From Maribellus sp. CM-23 (GTDB lineage: Bacteria > Bacteroidota > Bacteroidia > Bacteroidales > Prolixibacteraceae), in the NCBI RefSeq assembly GCF_021354595.1, contig NZ_JADWYJ010000001.1:101446-165445 (forward strand): a stretch of DNA of 64,000 nt, given 5' to 3'. A program made the position numbers and the translations under genes. The notes below the pieces were generated by a model. The model was not told the DNA's origin. It made no database searches and saw only the letters and a program-made list of their open reading frames with translations. The stretch's first letter is position 1, and the number at the start of each line of letters is the position of its first letter. Positions 15,905 through 25,757 of the stretch are shown here, piece after piece.

Positions 15905-16378
15905 TTATTTTCGTTTTAACAGCCATGCATCGAGCCCGAATATTTTGCTCGTGGGGAACAATGCGAGCACACACAATGCACCTGCTTCAATAAGTGTTTT
16001 GTTAACAATAAGATTATTCCCATCGGTAGGCAGGGAGTATTCCAAACCGGTAAGCGGCGGGGCATTTAAATAGTAAACAAATACCAGTACCGCGCCGGAA
16101 ATTGCAGCTACCCGGGAAAAGATTCCGAGCAATAAGCCCAGACCGATGGCGATTAGCCCCCAGGTATTCAAAAAATCAACCGTAGCTAAAATGCCGCTGT
16201 TTGACATAACCCAATCGGCAAATCCGGAAAGTATCCACTTTGACTCCTTCAGAAAACCGGCAGAAGTCCACTGCGGGTTTAGCAACTTGGCGATCCCTTC
16301 GTACAGAATATGCCAGCCAACCAAAAATCGCAATACCACAAGTGTGGTCAATTGCAGGTTTGAATAGTTTTGTCTCAT
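15905..16378 (-). CDS. DoxX family membrane protein
   Basis: 157 residues with four hydrophobic helices. The start RFLVGWHILYEGIAKLLNPQW is typical of DoxX/DoxD-type proteins, as is GLIAIGLGLLLGIFSRVAAISG in helix 3. Related subunits take part in thiosulfate:quinone oxidoreduction or redox stress complexes, but most DoxX proteins have no assigned reaction. It ends with basic residues (DAWLLKRK) on the likely cytoplasmic side. It sits between the exported carbon-nitrogen hydrolase and the longer Gfo/Idh/MocA gene, so a link to the redox chemistry of this locus is plausible. Confidence 0.82.
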   Translation of the reverse strand: MRQNYSNLQLTTLVVLRFLVGWHILYEGIAKLLNPQWTSAGFLKESKWILSGFADWVMSNSGILATVDFLNTWGLIAIGLGLLLGIFSRVAAISGAVLVFVYYLNAPPLTGLEYSLPTDGNNLIVNKTLIEAGALCVLALFPTSKIFGLDAWLLKRK

Positions 16379-16443
16379 CTTTTTATACGTTTTTACAGCC
16401 TTCTTTTGGTTTATTTCTGTTCACCGTTTGGCGGCAAATAATA

Positions 16444-17460
16444 TCAATGTTTGTTGCCCGGTTCCTCGCGAAAATCACGGGAGCGATCAAAGTATTCGTC
16501 GAGCGTTTCAATTTCAAACTCAGCCAACATTTGCGCCACACTAACTTCGTCATGCTCACTCGTCACCAATACTGCCCCAATTTGCCCGGGATCATTAATG
16601 ATTACTGCATCACCATACTTCTCCTTTAAATCCACTAGCTTTTCCCAGTTGTAATCGAGATGAACCAGTTCGTAGTCGAGGTTAACTGTTCCCACGGTGT
16701 AATTGAAATAATTGGTACTTGACGCAACAACCTGTCCTAAAGGATTTCGAATTTCGGAAGGAAGCTGAACAAATCCCATCGCGCCCACAAAATACGACTG
16801 GCAAGAATAAGCCCAGTAACTTTGTACCAGTCCGCCGTGATACATGGACGAGAAAAGGATAACATCGGGCTTTGCTGCCACAAACTTTTGGCGCAACTCA
16901 TCAAAATTGAGATCGAAGCAAACGGCGCACGCCACAGTTCCAAAGTCGCACTCAAAAACAGGAACTTCGTCGCCTGCTTTAATGCCTAGTTCCATCTCTC
17001 CTATTGTCGGGTAATTTTTGTGATAAACACCAATGGTTTCGCCTTGGCGATTCAACATAAAACTTGAGTTTAAAAATTCTTTATCCCCAACCTCGTGTTT
17101 TGAATTAAAGGCAATATAGCACTGATTACTTTTGGCCACCGATGCAAAGAAATCAAGCACCTGGTTTTTCCGTTGCCTGAAATATTCAAGTTGTTCGGCG
17201 GGCGACAATCCCCTCGGACGATCACAGGCTTCGGGCAAAACGATCAAGTCAGGCTTTTGTAGCAAAACTTTTTGGAACTCTTTTTCCCAAAACTTAATCA
17301 CTTTATCCACTATTTCCTGAGGATTATTGGTTCCCGGAAAATGAGGAGGGATACTCCCTATCACGGCTATTTTTACATTTTCTTTTGCCTGCACAATTCC
17401 GGAAGACAGAATGCCCGACAGCAACAAGATCAAAATAAATGCTACGTTTCTATTTTTCAT
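16444..17460 (-). CDS. Exported carbon-nitrogen hydrolase (nitrilase superfamily)
   Basis: 338 residues from the ATG at 17460; the TTG 36 bp upstream is rejected. A signal peptide (about 1-25, ending VQA) precedes the alpha-beta-beta-alpha nitrilase fold. The Glu-Lys-Cys triad is visible: Glu77 in LPEACD, Lys148 in YHKNYP and Cys181 in CAVCFDLNF. Members cleave amides, N-carbamoyl groups or nitriles; an exported form is uncommon. The position inside locus A suggests it removes an amide or carbamoyl group outside the cytoplasm. Immediately upstream is the 45-bp promoter-like element at 17493-17537, so transcription may restart here inside the locus. Confidence 0.87.
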   Translation of the reverse strand: MKNRNVAFILILLLSGILSSGIVQAKENVKIAVIGSIPPHFPGTNNPQEIVDKVIKFWEKEFQKVLLQKPDLIVLPEACDRPRGLSPAEQLEYFRQRKNQVLDFFASVAKSNQCYIAFNSKHEVGDKEFLNSSFMLNRQGETIGVYHKNYPTIGEMELGIKAGDEVPVFECDFGTVACAVCFDLNFDELRQKFVAAKPDVILFSSMYHGGLVQSYWAYSCQSYFVGAMGFVQLPSEIRNPLGQVVASSTNYFNYTVGTVNLDYELVHLDYNWEKLVDLKEKYGDAVIINDPGQIGAVLVTSEHDEVSVAQMLAEFEIETLDEYFDRSRDFREEPGNKH

Positions 17461-17492
17461 ACTTTTTTTTGTCTGATTAAATTTACTAGTTC

Positions 17493-17537
17493 TCAATGGA
17501 ATAACATAGAAGTCCCATGTCCGTCAGCTAACAGATA
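17493..17537 (-). promoter_or_regulatory. Promoter/operator-like element shared with 51071-51115
   Basis: 34 of 45 bases match 51071-51115 with no gaps. It contains the 16-bp dyad TCCGTCAGCTAACAGA (17520-17535), whose reverse complement matches at most positions. A degenerate TAnnTTTG-type box lies 26 bp from it on the gene side (minus strand, ending near 17494). It is 33 bp upstream of the carbon-nitrogen hydrolase ATG. Confidence 0.6.
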
Positions 17538-17586
17538 GTTATAGGCGTATGTGGCAAAGTTATGTCATGGTCGTTTCATGCGTTAA

Positions 17587-18564
17587 TCAGGCGATGTACT
17601 CTCCGTCAGTATATCCCGGCTGAGCCCAGCACAAGGCGTGCGGCCCCGCATATTTAGCCATTCTGTATTCCAACTCGCGCCGGTCGACACTTGCCATAAA
17701 CTTTCCGGGGTATTCTTTTGCCAGTTGAATATTTTCCCTCAGCGGTTCTATTCCGTAATGCGCAATTAATGTGCTGCTAACGCCATCCTGGCCCCAGGCA
17801 TATTCAAGCAACTCGCGGGGTGTGGCATCTTTGCCAACAATGTTTCGCATCACTTTCATTGAAATTACACCGGTATTTTGTTTGATTGCCGCGGGTAATG
17901 CCAGCTCTGCAAAATCGCCGTATCGTGTGGCATTCATAGCCAAAAGGGCGACATCCATATCCAGGTTATCAAGTAAATCTTTGGAGCGTTGAGCACTGTC
18001 CATACTGGAGAAACCGATAAAGCGAATCACTCCTTCTTTTTTCAATTTCTGCATCTCCTTATATACCCCGCTTTCAATTTCCGACACCGAATCGGAATCT
18101 GTAATGGCGTGTATCAGCAAAATATCGATATAATCGGTGTTCAGCCGTGCCAGGCTTCCCTCAATTTCTTTCCGAACTTCATCCGGTTTTCGGGTTTCCA
18201 GCTTTGTGGCAATTGCTACTTTATCGCGGTAAGGAGGAAGAGCAAGCCCGAAACGTTCGTCGCTTCCCAAAGCCTGGTCCCCTTTGTAGATACTGTAACT
18301 GGGAGCTGTATCAAAAAGATTTACTCCATTTTGAATCGCTTCTTCCACTATTTTTTCCCATTCGCCTTCACGGTTTTTGCAAAACTGCGAGCCGCCTCCA
18401 AAAGACAGAATCGAAACCTCGAGCCCGGTTTTACCCAAAACCCTGCGAGGTACCCTATTACTGGTTCCCGATCCCGAACAGGATGCCCAAAATCCACTGG
18501 CTGACACAGCGGCTGTACCGAGAACAGAATGTTCTATAAACTTACGACGGGATATTTTTTTCAT
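17587..18564 (-). CDS. Tat-exported aldo/keto reductase
   Basis: 325 residues. A Tat signal (ISRRKFIEHSVLGTAAVSASG) is followed by SGFWASCSG, a possible lipobox. The AKR barrel starts RRVLGKTGLEVSILSFGGG. Catalytic tetrad residues are visible: Asp in NLFDTAPSYS, Tyr in the same loop region (YSIY), Lys in VAIATKLE and His in ILLIHAITD. These enzymes reduce aldehydes and ketones or oxidise hydroxyls with NADP. The exported form in a SusCD locus suggests action on a periplasmic sugar. It is 20 bp after the DUF2271 lipoprotein gene and the carbon-nitrogen hydrolase follows. Confidence 0.88.
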   Translation of the reverse strand: MKKISRRKFIEHSVLGTAAVSASGFWASCSGSGTSNRVPRRVLGKTGLEVSILSFGGGSQFCKNREGEWEKIVEEAIQNGVNLFDTAPSYSIYKGDQALGSDERFGLALPPYRDKVAIATKLETRKPDEVRKEIEGSLARLNTDYIDILLIHAITDSDSVSEIESGVYKEMQKLKKEGVIRFIGFSSMDSAQRSKDLLDNLDMDVALLAMNATRYGDFAELALPAAIKQNTGVISMKVMRNIVGKDATPRELLEYAWGQDGVSSTLIAHYGIEPLRENIQLAKEYPGKFMASVDRRELEYRMAKYAGPHALCWAQPGYTDGEYIA

Positions 18565-18583
18565 AACGTATGCTATTTACAGG

Positions 18584-19180
18584 TTACTTTTCAAATTGCA
18601 CTTTCACATTCGACAAGAGTCCACTTCCTTTCTCATACTTCCCGGGATAGTAGGTCACTGCTACATCACTAATACCCGGTTCTCCGTTCTCTTCAATCTC
18701 AATGTCGCCGGCATACAGTTCATTGTAATTTTCGGCCACATGCACTTCAATACAATATTTGTACTTTCCGGGAGCTAACTCATCTCCCGGGAAGTCAAAT
18801 TTCAGTACTACTTCGCCAACATCAGGTGTTGCCTGCGAAACGGCGTCAACCACTTCGCCCGATTGTTTTTGCCAGTCAGACTTACTGACCCAATTGGGGC
18901 ATACATCGGGAATTGTGTAACCACCGTATGAGAGGTAATCACACACAAAAAAAGTTTCGAGGTAATTTCCCTCCGAATTTTGCAGCCAAATGGCTATCTG
19001 ATTGGAAGGGATGAATCCCTCTTTATTATTTAATTGAAAGGAAAATTTTAGCTTGGCACTATCCTTTGCGCTATCCTTTACTGAACATCCTGCTGCCATC
19101 AGTAAACCGATTAACACCGCTACTGTGCTGCAGAATTTTCCCCATCCCCGGGCTAAATTTCTATTTTCAAAAAATCTCAT
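18584..19180 (-). CDS. DUF2271-like lipoprotein
   Basis: 198 residues. The start has a long hydrophobic segment and the lipobox LLMAAGC, so it should be a lipoprotein. The mature part begins KLKFSFQLNN and contains QIAIWLQNSEGNYLETFFV, the segment I associate with DUF2271. No catalytic motif is visible; DUF2271 proteins are periplasmic and of unknown role. It is the first gene after SusD in locus A, past a stem-loop, and precedes the Tat aldo/keto reductase by 20 bp. It could be a substrate-binding or accessory protein. Confidence 0.65.
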   Translation of the reverse strand: MRFFENRNLARGWGKFCSTVAVLIGLLMAAGCSVKDSAKDSAKLKFSFQLNNKEGFIPSNQIAIWLQNSEGNYLETFFVCDYLSYGGYTIPDVCPNWVSKSDWQKQSGEVVDAVSQATPDVGEVVLKFDFPGDELAPGKYKYCIEVHVAENYNELYAGDIEIEENGEPGISDVAVTYYPGKYEKGSGLLSNVKVQFEK

Positions 19181-19252
19181 AAAACTATTTTGCTAAAAGT
19201 TTAGTTGCAGGGGGTCCTTTTCTGCACATTTTGCGTGCTAAAATATTTTATG

Positions 19253-19303
19253 GAATTTCAATAACCCATTGAAACGATTCGTAACAACAGGCTATTGAAA
19301 TTC
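19253..19303 (-). terminator. Stem-loop after SusD (partial terminator or processing site)
   Basis: A 14-bp stem with one mismatch: GAATTTCAATA plus ACC at 19253-19266 against GGC plus TATTGAAATTC at 19290-19303. It lies 27 bp after the SusD stop and before the DUF2271 gene. No long T-run follows, so it may lower downstream expression relative to SusCD. Confidence 0.55.
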
Positions 19304-19329
19304 TTAACTACCAAGGTATAAATAACCGT

Positions 19330-21045
19330 TTAGTTATCCCACCCGGGGTTTTGCCCCAGGTTCGGATTTAAAACAAGTTCTGTTTCTTTTATCGGGTACA
19401 AATAGTCGCGATTCACCTTAAAGCCCCAGCCATTGGGAAGAGCAGTCTTTAGCGGATCGATAAATCCCATATCATCAACCGGGTAAGGTGGGTTATTAGC
19501 GAACTGCGCAGCCTTTGCTCCCATGGGTCGTTTGCCAACGATTAACTCATCGGCCGCCGCCCAGCGTGCAATGTCGTCGAAACGAAACCGTTCAAAAGCA
19601 AGTTCAATTTTGCGTTCACGCCTAATTTCATTGATCAAAGGCGACAAGCCAGGAAATTCAGGATTAGCATCAACAGGGATATTGTTTAGAACAAGGTTAG
19701 GCATACTAACCCGGTCTCTAAGTTTTTTTATTGAAATGTCAATGTCTTCCTGGGTCATGTTTCCTAATTCTGCCTTTGCTTCAGCATAGTTAAGCAATAC
19801 TTCCGCATACCTGAACTGGATGGAAGGTGACTCTTCGTAATTTAAGTGATGAAACTCAAAGTTCGGATTGTAATCTTTTCGTCGCTGGTATCCAGTAGGA
19901 GCCGTGTAGGCATTATCCGCAAAAAATTTGGAATACGCATCATCCCAAAGCGCCGTATCTCCATTCTGAATTAACCAGGGAGTACCCGGAGTAAAAATGG
20001 TTTGATAGAACCTTGGGTCCCGGTTCTTAGCTTCATCTGCAATGGTATTGGAACCTTCATAGAGAGGACTAACCGAAATAGGCAAACCATCCGTACACAG
20101 ATAGGCGTCAACCAAAGCTTTTGTAACACCGGCTCCATTGGGATAGGTCAGGTAGCTAAATTTCCGGTGGGCATAGATTCCCAGATCAAGGTCCATTTTT
20201 GTCCAGAACATTACCTCCGGGTTGGTTGAATAGTCCATTGCGCCAAATAAATCCACGTAGTCAGAGCTTGGCTGTCCGGTTGAATAGATATCATACAACT
20301 CTGAATTCATTACTGCACTGGCAGCTTCTACTGCTTTGGTCAGGTATTTAGCCGACTGTTCGTTACTTACTCCATAGCTACTTCCTGCGTGGTACTTTTC
20401 CCACGTTCCTTCGTACAAAGCCACTCTTGATTGAAACAGAAGAGCAATCCACTTGTTAATGCGCGAATAGCCATTCGTTTTTTCGGGCGACAAATACATT
20501 GCAGCTGAATCGAGGTCGGCAATGATTTTATCGGCTACAACATTCCTAGGATCACGGCCCCCGAAAAGTTCAGGAGAATCGGTTGTAAGCACTTTTCCAA
20601 CCCATTGAACATCTCCAAAATCCAATAATAACTTGTAATAGAAGAATGCGCGAAAGAAATGAGCTTCACCAACGTATTGTTTATAGTTATTAAAGTCTTC
20701 TTCGCATTTTTTATAATTATCAAAAAAGTAGTTAACGGCTCTAATATTTCCATAAGCCAAAGCAGGACCTGAATTGATCGTCAATGTTCCTTCCAGTCTT
20801 TTGTTGATGGAACTATGGTCGTATTGCAGATCCGAATCAAAATCACCCAAACTCCAGGATATCATTGGAAAATTATTTCTGTTGTAAAATTGGTTGAGAT
20901 AAATTTCCATGTCGCTTGACTGGGTGAAGAATACAGCATCGGTTACCTGGTCCAACGGATACCGGTCAAGAAAGTCTTCATCTTTACAGCCTACAACCAA
21001 TGTACTTAAGCCGATTAAGATTAATAATATCTTTAAATTATTCAT
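19330..21045 (-). CDS. SusD/RagB family nutrient-binding lipoprotein (locus A)
   Basis: 571 residues. The lipobox STLVVGC puts the mature N-terminal Cys at position 20, followed by KDEDFLDRYPLDQVTDAVFF, the usual SusD start. TPR-like helices include YKQYVGEAHFFRAFFYYKLL, and the C-terminal RagB part includes IQFRYAEVLLNYAEAKAELG and RRERKIELAFERFRFDDIARW. SusD-type proteins sit on the cell surface and cap the SusC transporter. The gene follows SusC by 23 bp. The ligand class is not predictable from sequence; the GH20 gene at the far end suggests an N-acetylhexosamine-containing glycan. Confidence 0.95.
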   Translation of the reverse strand: MNNLKILLILIGLSTLVVGCKDEDFLDRYPLDQVTDAVFFTQSSDMEIYLNQFYNRNNFPMISWSLGDFDSDLQYDHSSINKRLEGTLTINSGPALAYGNIRAVNYFFDNYKKCEEDFNNYKQYVGEAHFFRAFFYYKLLLDFGDVQWVGKVLTTDSPELFGGRDPRNVVADKIIADLDSAAMYLSPEKTNGYSRINKWIALLFQSRVALYEGTWEKYHAGSSYGVSNEQSAKYLTKAVEAASAVMNSELYDIYSTGQPSSDYVDLFGAMDYSTNPEVMFWTKMDLDLGIYAHRKFSYLTYPNGAGVTKALVDAYLCTDGLPISVSPLYEGSNTIADEAKNRDPRFYQTIFTPGTPWLIQNGDTALWDDAYSKFFADNAYTAPTGYQRRKDYNPNFEFHHLNYEESPSIQFRYAEVLLNYAEAKAELGNMTQEDIDISIKKLRDRVSMPNLVLNNIPVDANPEFPGLSPLINEIRRERKIELAFERFRFDDIARWAAADELIVGKRPMGAKAAQFANNPPYPVDDMGFIDPLKTALPNGWGFKVNRDYLYPIKETELVLNPNLGQNPGWDN

Positions 21046-21068
21046 AACGTCTATTTTTTAGCTAATGA

Positions 21069-24000
21069 TTAGAATGTAAGATTAACCCCCACCGAGAACA
21101 TTTGTGTAATAGGGTATATTTCTCCCAAATCAACTCCACCGTCTGCCGGATTTGAAGCAACCGTTGTTTCCGGTTCAAAAAGTTTAGGCAACGAAGAGAA
21201 AGTCAGCAGGTTTTCTCCGGAAATATAAACCCGTGCATTTTCGATAAATACTTTCTCTGATACTTTCCGGGGAACAGTATAACCAATCTGCAGGTTTTTT
21301 AATCTTAGATAGGCAGCGTTCAATACGTACCGGGATTGAGGCATAAGATTCTTATTTCCTTCTCCGGAGAAATACGGTTTAGGAAGGTAGGCATCAGTAT
21401 TTGGGCCCAGAAAGTTTGTTTCATCAGCCGGCCTCCAGTAATCAAGCATTACACCGTCTTCCAATATTGTTGAACGATTAGGGGTTCCGATAAGTCCCCA
21501 GAAATACTCGGAATTACCAGGTACGAAATCCCTTTTCCCGATACCTTGCCAAAACATTTTAAAATCGAAATTTTTCCAATTGGCACCAACTGAGATATTG
21601 TAGCTGTACCTTGGAGTAGTATTGGCGATTACTGAGAGATCACCATGATCGTCCAGCGTCTGTGTCCCCGGAGTAATTTTCTTATCGTCGTTCAAATCTT
21701 TGTACTTAATGTCGCCAGGCCCCCATTGCGCATAGTAATACGATTGATCCCACATTTCTTCACCTGCTGTTTGGATAAGTCCATCGGTGGTCAGGCCCCA
21801 CACATCGCCATGCACTCTCCCCGGATACCAGCTGTATATGTTCCCTGTTTCATTTAAATATTCCAAAACGGTGGTTTTGTAGTCTCCCAATCCAACTTTA
21901 ACATCGTATGAGAAATCGGAAGATACCCGGTCTCTCCAACCGATAGAAAGTTCGATCCCTTTTGTTGAAAGCTTAGCATTATTGCTGGCAGGAGTGCTGG
22001 TTCCCAACACTGAAGGAAGTTGTTTTGATGGGCCAATCATATCTGATGTTATGCGCTCGTACCAGTCAAACACCAAGCTCAAACGGTTATTCAGGAAATC
22101 AGCATCAAAACCCACATCTAAGGTTGTTATGGTTTCCCAGGTTAAATCGTTGCTGATAATTTTAGGAGTAGAAGCATACAACGGTATCTCGTCACCAATA
22201 ATGTAGCCTGGATTTGAATAATTCCCCGGGTTATAATTTAAAGCTACCGGGATGGTTGCCAAATACAGGTAGTTTGCCACATTCTGGTTTCCAAGAGACC
22301 CATACGAAACCCTGAGTTTCAAATTGTTTACATAAGGTTCGATCGGTGCCCAGAAATTTTCCCTGGCAATGTTATACCCGGCCGAGAAAGAAGGGAAAAA
22401 TCCCCATCTGGATCCTCGGGCGAACCTCGAAGATCCATCGTAGCGTGCACTGAACTCAACTAAATATTTCTCATCGTAATTATAATTCAAACGGCCAAAA
22501 ATACCCTGTGTAGTCCAATGACTGATGCGATCGTCAACTTTGGTAGTTCCAAGAGCTGCCCGGATTGCCACCACCTCGGGAGTTATCAAATCCATTTTAG
22601 AACCATAAAGACTTCTGTATTGATTTTCATCCCATTCATATCCAACCAATCCTTTAAAATAGTGCTTATTAATGTTTTTCTCGTAAGAAGTATAAGCACT
22701 GAAAAGTGTGTATTTTTCCTGGAATAACTGCGAAATTGAACCGGTAGTAGACTCTCCTATATTTCCAGTGGTCCCGTTTGGCACATAAGTAGTTACCGGC
22801 TTAGGATTCTGAATTTCAGAACCTGACTGGTAATTATAATTATAACGGATGTTGGTTTTCCAACCTTTTACCGGTTCTATTTCGGTTCCCAAGTTCACCC
22901 ATAAATCATTTCGCTCGTTTAGAATGCGTCCACCTTCCTGAAGCAACGATACCAACGGGTTATTTATGGTTCCATCAATGTTATACATTGGCATTGTAGG
23001 GAAAAAGTTTATAAACTGCGACCAGGTATAAGTTCTGGGCAGTCCAACCATCCCGATAGGATGATCCTCGTTTGTCCGGGCGTATTTTGTACCAAAATCA
23101 AAACGAAGCCAGTCGGTTACCTGAGAAGATAAATTAGCCAGAATATTGTATCGTTTGTAGCTGTCAGCCCCCCAAGTGTAAAGCCCTGGCTGATCAAAAA
23201 AACCAGCTGTAAAATAATACTGCGTCTTTTCACTGCTACCACTTAAGTTCACATTGTGCTTTTGCTGGAAAGCATAATCTTTGTAGTACATCTGCGTCCA
23301 GTTGTTGTTGGCATTTCCCTGCCAACGTCCACGCCAGTGACTGGTTGGCGGGTTCTCCGGGTCATAAGGATAAGGATAAGTCCCCTCTATGTATCCTTTA
23401 ATTCTTTCTACCTGCTCATCCGGAAATGTAGGGCTCAATCCTGCATTGGCGCGTGCCTGGTTAAAGGCAATAGCATAGGTGTAAGAATCAAGCATACTTG
23501 GAGTATAGATGGGTACTGCAAAAGATAAGTTATTGCTGTACTGTACTTGTACGGGTTGATTCTTCTTTCCTTTTTTAGTAGTAACCAAAACCACCCCAAA
23601 AGCAGCCCTGGAACCGTAAATAGCTGATGCCGATGCGTCTTTCAAAATCGAAATACTCTCAACTGATTCAGGATCCAGCAGGTTGATATCCATCTCCACG
23701 CCATCTACCAAAATCAAAGGAGAGGAATTCCCTGAAATGGAACCGACACCACGAATTTGCCATTTCTGACTGGCACCTGGCTCGCCTCCCATATTGCTAA
23801 GCGAAATATTTAAGTTAGGCGAAGCTCCCTGTAACAAAAGAGAAACGTTGGAAGCAGGACGGTTTGCAAGCTTTTCTCCGGCTACAACATCAACCGAACC
23901 TGTTACGTTTACTTTTTTCTGTGTACCATAACCTATGGCAACAACTTCCTCCAATCCGATAGCATCCAACTGCATCACCACATTAATCGCAGTTTGGCTT

Positions 24001-24599
24001 CCTACTTCAATCTCCTGTGCTCTCATTCCTACAAAAGAGAATTGAAGTACCGCGTCGGCAGGTATATTGTTTAATGCATATTCTCCATCGGCATTGGTTA
24101 CGGTACCATTTGAGGTTCCTTTTACAACAACCGTTACTCCGGGCAATGGCAAACCATCCGAATCAGCAACCTTTCCGGAAACCGACCTTTGTTGTGCCAT
24201 CATTTCGTTAATTACCTGAACGTTGGACAGAACAATTTGCCTGTCGTGCACTGTATAAGCAATGTCTTTTCCCTCAAAAATACCATCAAGAATTGCTTTT
24301 ATGGTCTCATTTCGGGCATCAACACTCACTTTCTGATCAACATCGATTAAGTCTTTGTTGTACAAAAAGAAAAATTCAGAAGCATCTTCAATTTCTTCCA
24401 GCACTTCTTCTATCGACTGATCGTTTACTTTCATTGACAAGCGTGTCATTTGTGCATACGATTCCACAGCCAATACCTGAGCAAAGCCAAGGAAGACAAA
24501 CAGGACTGTAAGTTTAGTCATAAGTAGTAGTTTTTTAATAGCCTGAGTTTCTTTAAAGAGGAAACTCATCGAGGCCATTCGGTCTCGTTTTTTTTTCAT
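21069..24599 (-). CDS. SusC/RagA family TonB-dependent receptor with STN domain (locus A)
   Basis: 1176 residues. After the signal segment (to about residue 50, SYAQ) comes an STN domain (MKVNDQSIEEVLEEIEDA...) that in sigma-coupled receptors contacts the FecR anti-sigma factor. A carboxypeptidase-regulatory-like domain follows (SGKVADSDGLPLPGVTVVVKG, about 139-160), then the plug (VVAIGYGTQKKVNVTGSV) and the long beta-barrel ending FSVGVNLTF. It imports oligomers across the outer membrane using TonB energy. STN plus the upstream sigma and FecR genes indicates transcriptional autoinduction. It is separated from FecR by 93 bp holding a stem-loop. Confidence 0.96.
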   Translation of the reverse strand: MKKKRDRMASMSFLFKETQAIKKLLLMTKLTVLFVFLGFAQVLAVESYAQMTRLSMKVNDQSIEEVLEEIEDASEFFFLYNKDLIDVDQKVSVDARNETIKAILDGIFEGKDIAYTVHDRQIVLSNVQVINEMMAQQRSVSGKVADSDGLPLPGVTVVVKGTSNGTVTNADGEYALNNIPADAVLQFSFVGMRAQEIEVGSQTAINVVMQLDAIGLEEVVAIGYGTQKKVNVTGSVDVVAGEKLANRPASNVSLLLQGASPNLNISLSNMGGEPGASQKWQIRGVGSISGNSSPLILVDGVEMDINLLDPESVESISILKDASASAIYGSRAAFGVVLVTTKKGKKNQPVQVQYSNNLSFAVPIYTPSMLDSYTYAIAFNQARANAGLSPTFPDEQVERIKGYIEGTYPYPYDPENPPTSHWRGRWQGNANNNWTQMYYKDYAFQQKHNVNLSGSSEKTQYYFTAGFFDQPGLYTWGADSYKRYNILANLSSQVTDWLRFDFGTKYARTNEDHPIGMVGLPRTYTWSQFINFFPTMPMYNIDGTINNPLVSLLQEGGRILNERNDLWVNLGTEIEPVKGWKTNIRYNYNYQSGSEIQNPKPVTTYVPNGTTGNIGESTTGSISQLFQEKYTLFSAYTSYEKNINKHYFKGLVGYEWDENQYRSLYGSKMDLITPEVVAIRAALGTTKVDDRISHWTTQGIFGRLNYNYDEKYLVEFSARYDGSSRFARGSRWGFFPSFSAGYNIARENFWAPIEPYVNNLKLRVSYGSLGNQNVANYLYLATIPVALNYNPGNYSNPGYIIGDEIPLYASTPKIISNDLTWETITTLDVGFDADFLNNRLSLVFDWYERITSDMIGPSKQLPSVLGTSTPASNNAKLSTKGIELSIGWRDRVSSDFSYDVKVGLGDYKTTVLEYLNETGNIYSWYPGRVHGDVWGLTTDGLIQTAGEEMWDQSYYYAQWGPGDIKYKDLNDDKKITPGTQTLDDHGDLSVIANTTPRYSYNISVGANWKNFDFKMFWQGIGKRDFVPGNSEYFWGLIGTPNRSTILEDGVMLDYWRPADETNFLGPNTDAYLPKPYFSGEGNKNLMPQSRYVLNAAYLRLKNLQIGYTVPRKVSEKVFIENARVYISGENLLTFSSLPKLFEPETTVASNPADGGVDLGEIYPITQMFSVGVNLTF

Positions 24600-24655
24600 A
24601 GTTTTACCATGTTAGAGTGAATAAAAGCTTTATTGATTCTCGCTCTGCAACTAAT

Positions 24656-24684
24656 ACAGGAAAGTGCTGGAACCACTTTCCTGT
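24656..24684 (-). promoter_or_regulatory. Perfect 11-bp stem-loop between FecR and SusC (locus A)
   Basis: ACAGGAAAGTG (24656-24666) pairs perfectly with CACTTTCCTGT (24674-24684) around a 7-base loop. It starts 8 bp after the FecR stop and ends 56 bp before SusC. The locus-D equivalent is at 58826-58854. No T-run follows, so it may be a terminator of the FecR transcript, a processing site or a control stem. Confidence 0.65.
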
Positions 24685-24692
24685 TTGCAGTT

Positions 24693-25748
24693 TTAGTTTT
24701 TTAGTCTCATCGTTACTTTTTTCTGTTTAAACACACCGCCAGCATCTGCTGTACGCTGCTCAATTGTATATCTTATAGGCGTCGTTTTTGCCATTAATTT
24801 TAATACCTCCTCTAGGAGCTCGTCTTTAAAAGTGGCTTTAAACCTGTAACTCTTCAAAACTTCATCCTGTATTTCAATGTCCACATTGTACCATCTTTCC
24901 AGGCGGCTAACAACCTGTCCCAGGGGCTCATTGTCAATCACCAGGTAACCGTCTTTCCATGCCGAATAGCGGGAAGCATCTACCTCCGACAAGGAAACAG
25001 TGCGGGAGTTGCGGTTAAATAGTATTTTCTCGTTGGGAGCCAGTACCTGGTTAAATACGGCTCCTTTCCCGTTAATCTCTATTTTCCCTTCTTCCAGGGA
25101 TACATCCGTAAAAACATCGTTGGTATAGGCAGAAACATTAAACTGTGTTCCCAGCACTTTTATATCCATATCAGGAACACTCACAACAAATTCAGAATTA
25201 TTCTGGTGTTTTACATCGAACCACGCTTCACCCGTCAGTTCTACTTTTCGCTGCCCACCAAACTTACTAGGGTATCTCAGTTTCGATCCACTGTTCAACC
25301 AACCCTTCGAACTATCAGGAAGCATAAACTCAACACGCGCACCTTCGGGGGCATTTATGCTTACCCAAGCTTGTGCCACCGCTTCAGTCAATGGCTCCGT
25401 TGCTCTATCCCGGCTGTTTACAGAGTAATACCACGCAGAAAATGCCAAAAGCGGAATAAGCAGAATTGCAGCCACCTGGCGGTAAAAGTGCCAAAGGCTT
25501 ATTTTTTTCTTCTGTTTCTTTTCTTCCAGCAAAATGTTGTATTGGATTTTCTCGAAAATATGATTTAATGAGTCGTCCGCTCCTTTGTGCTGATCAGTAA
25601 TTTCATCCCACTGAGCGGACAAATGCACTGCCATGTCTTCCCTGAGGCGAATATCTTCAAACCACTCCCTGATTTTTTTGTAATCGTTGTAAGAGTATTT
25701 TCCTCTTGAAAAATTTAAAAGTGTATCTATATCTATCTTCATCTTCAT
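24693..25748 (-). CDS. FecR family anti-sigma factor (locus A)
   Basis: 351 residues. An N-terminal cytoplasmic region of about 85 residues binds the sigma factor. A single membrane helix (FYRQVAAILLIPLLAFSAWYY) follows, then the periplasmic FecR domain (INAPEGARVEFMLPDSSKGWLNSGSKLRYPSKF...) and a C-terminal DUF4974-type domain (DNEPLGQVVSRLERWYNVDIEI...). It should hold the sigma factor until the SusC STN domain reports substrate. It has good ribosome-binding sequence GGAGAG close to the ATG, with a stem-loop directly upstream (25758-25790). Confidence 0.93.
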   Translation of the reverse strand: MKMKIDIDTLLNFSRGKYSYNDYKKIREWFEDIRLREDMAVHLSAQWDEITDQHKGADDSLNHIFEKIQYNILLEEKKQKKKISLWHFYRQVAAILLIPLLAFSAWYYSVNSRDRATEPLTEAVAQAWVSINAPEGARVEFMLPDSSKGWLNSGSKLRYPSKFGGQRKVELTGEAWFDVKHQNNSEFVVSVPDMDIKVLGTQFNVSAYTNDVFTDVSLEEGKIEINGKGAVFNQVLAPNEKILFNRNSRTVSLSEVDASRYSAWKDGYLVIDNEPLGQVVSRLERWYNVDIEIQDEVLKSYRFKATFKDELLEEVLKLMAKTTPIRYTIEQRTADAGGVFKQKKVTMRLKN

Positions 25749-25757
25749 TTCTCTCCA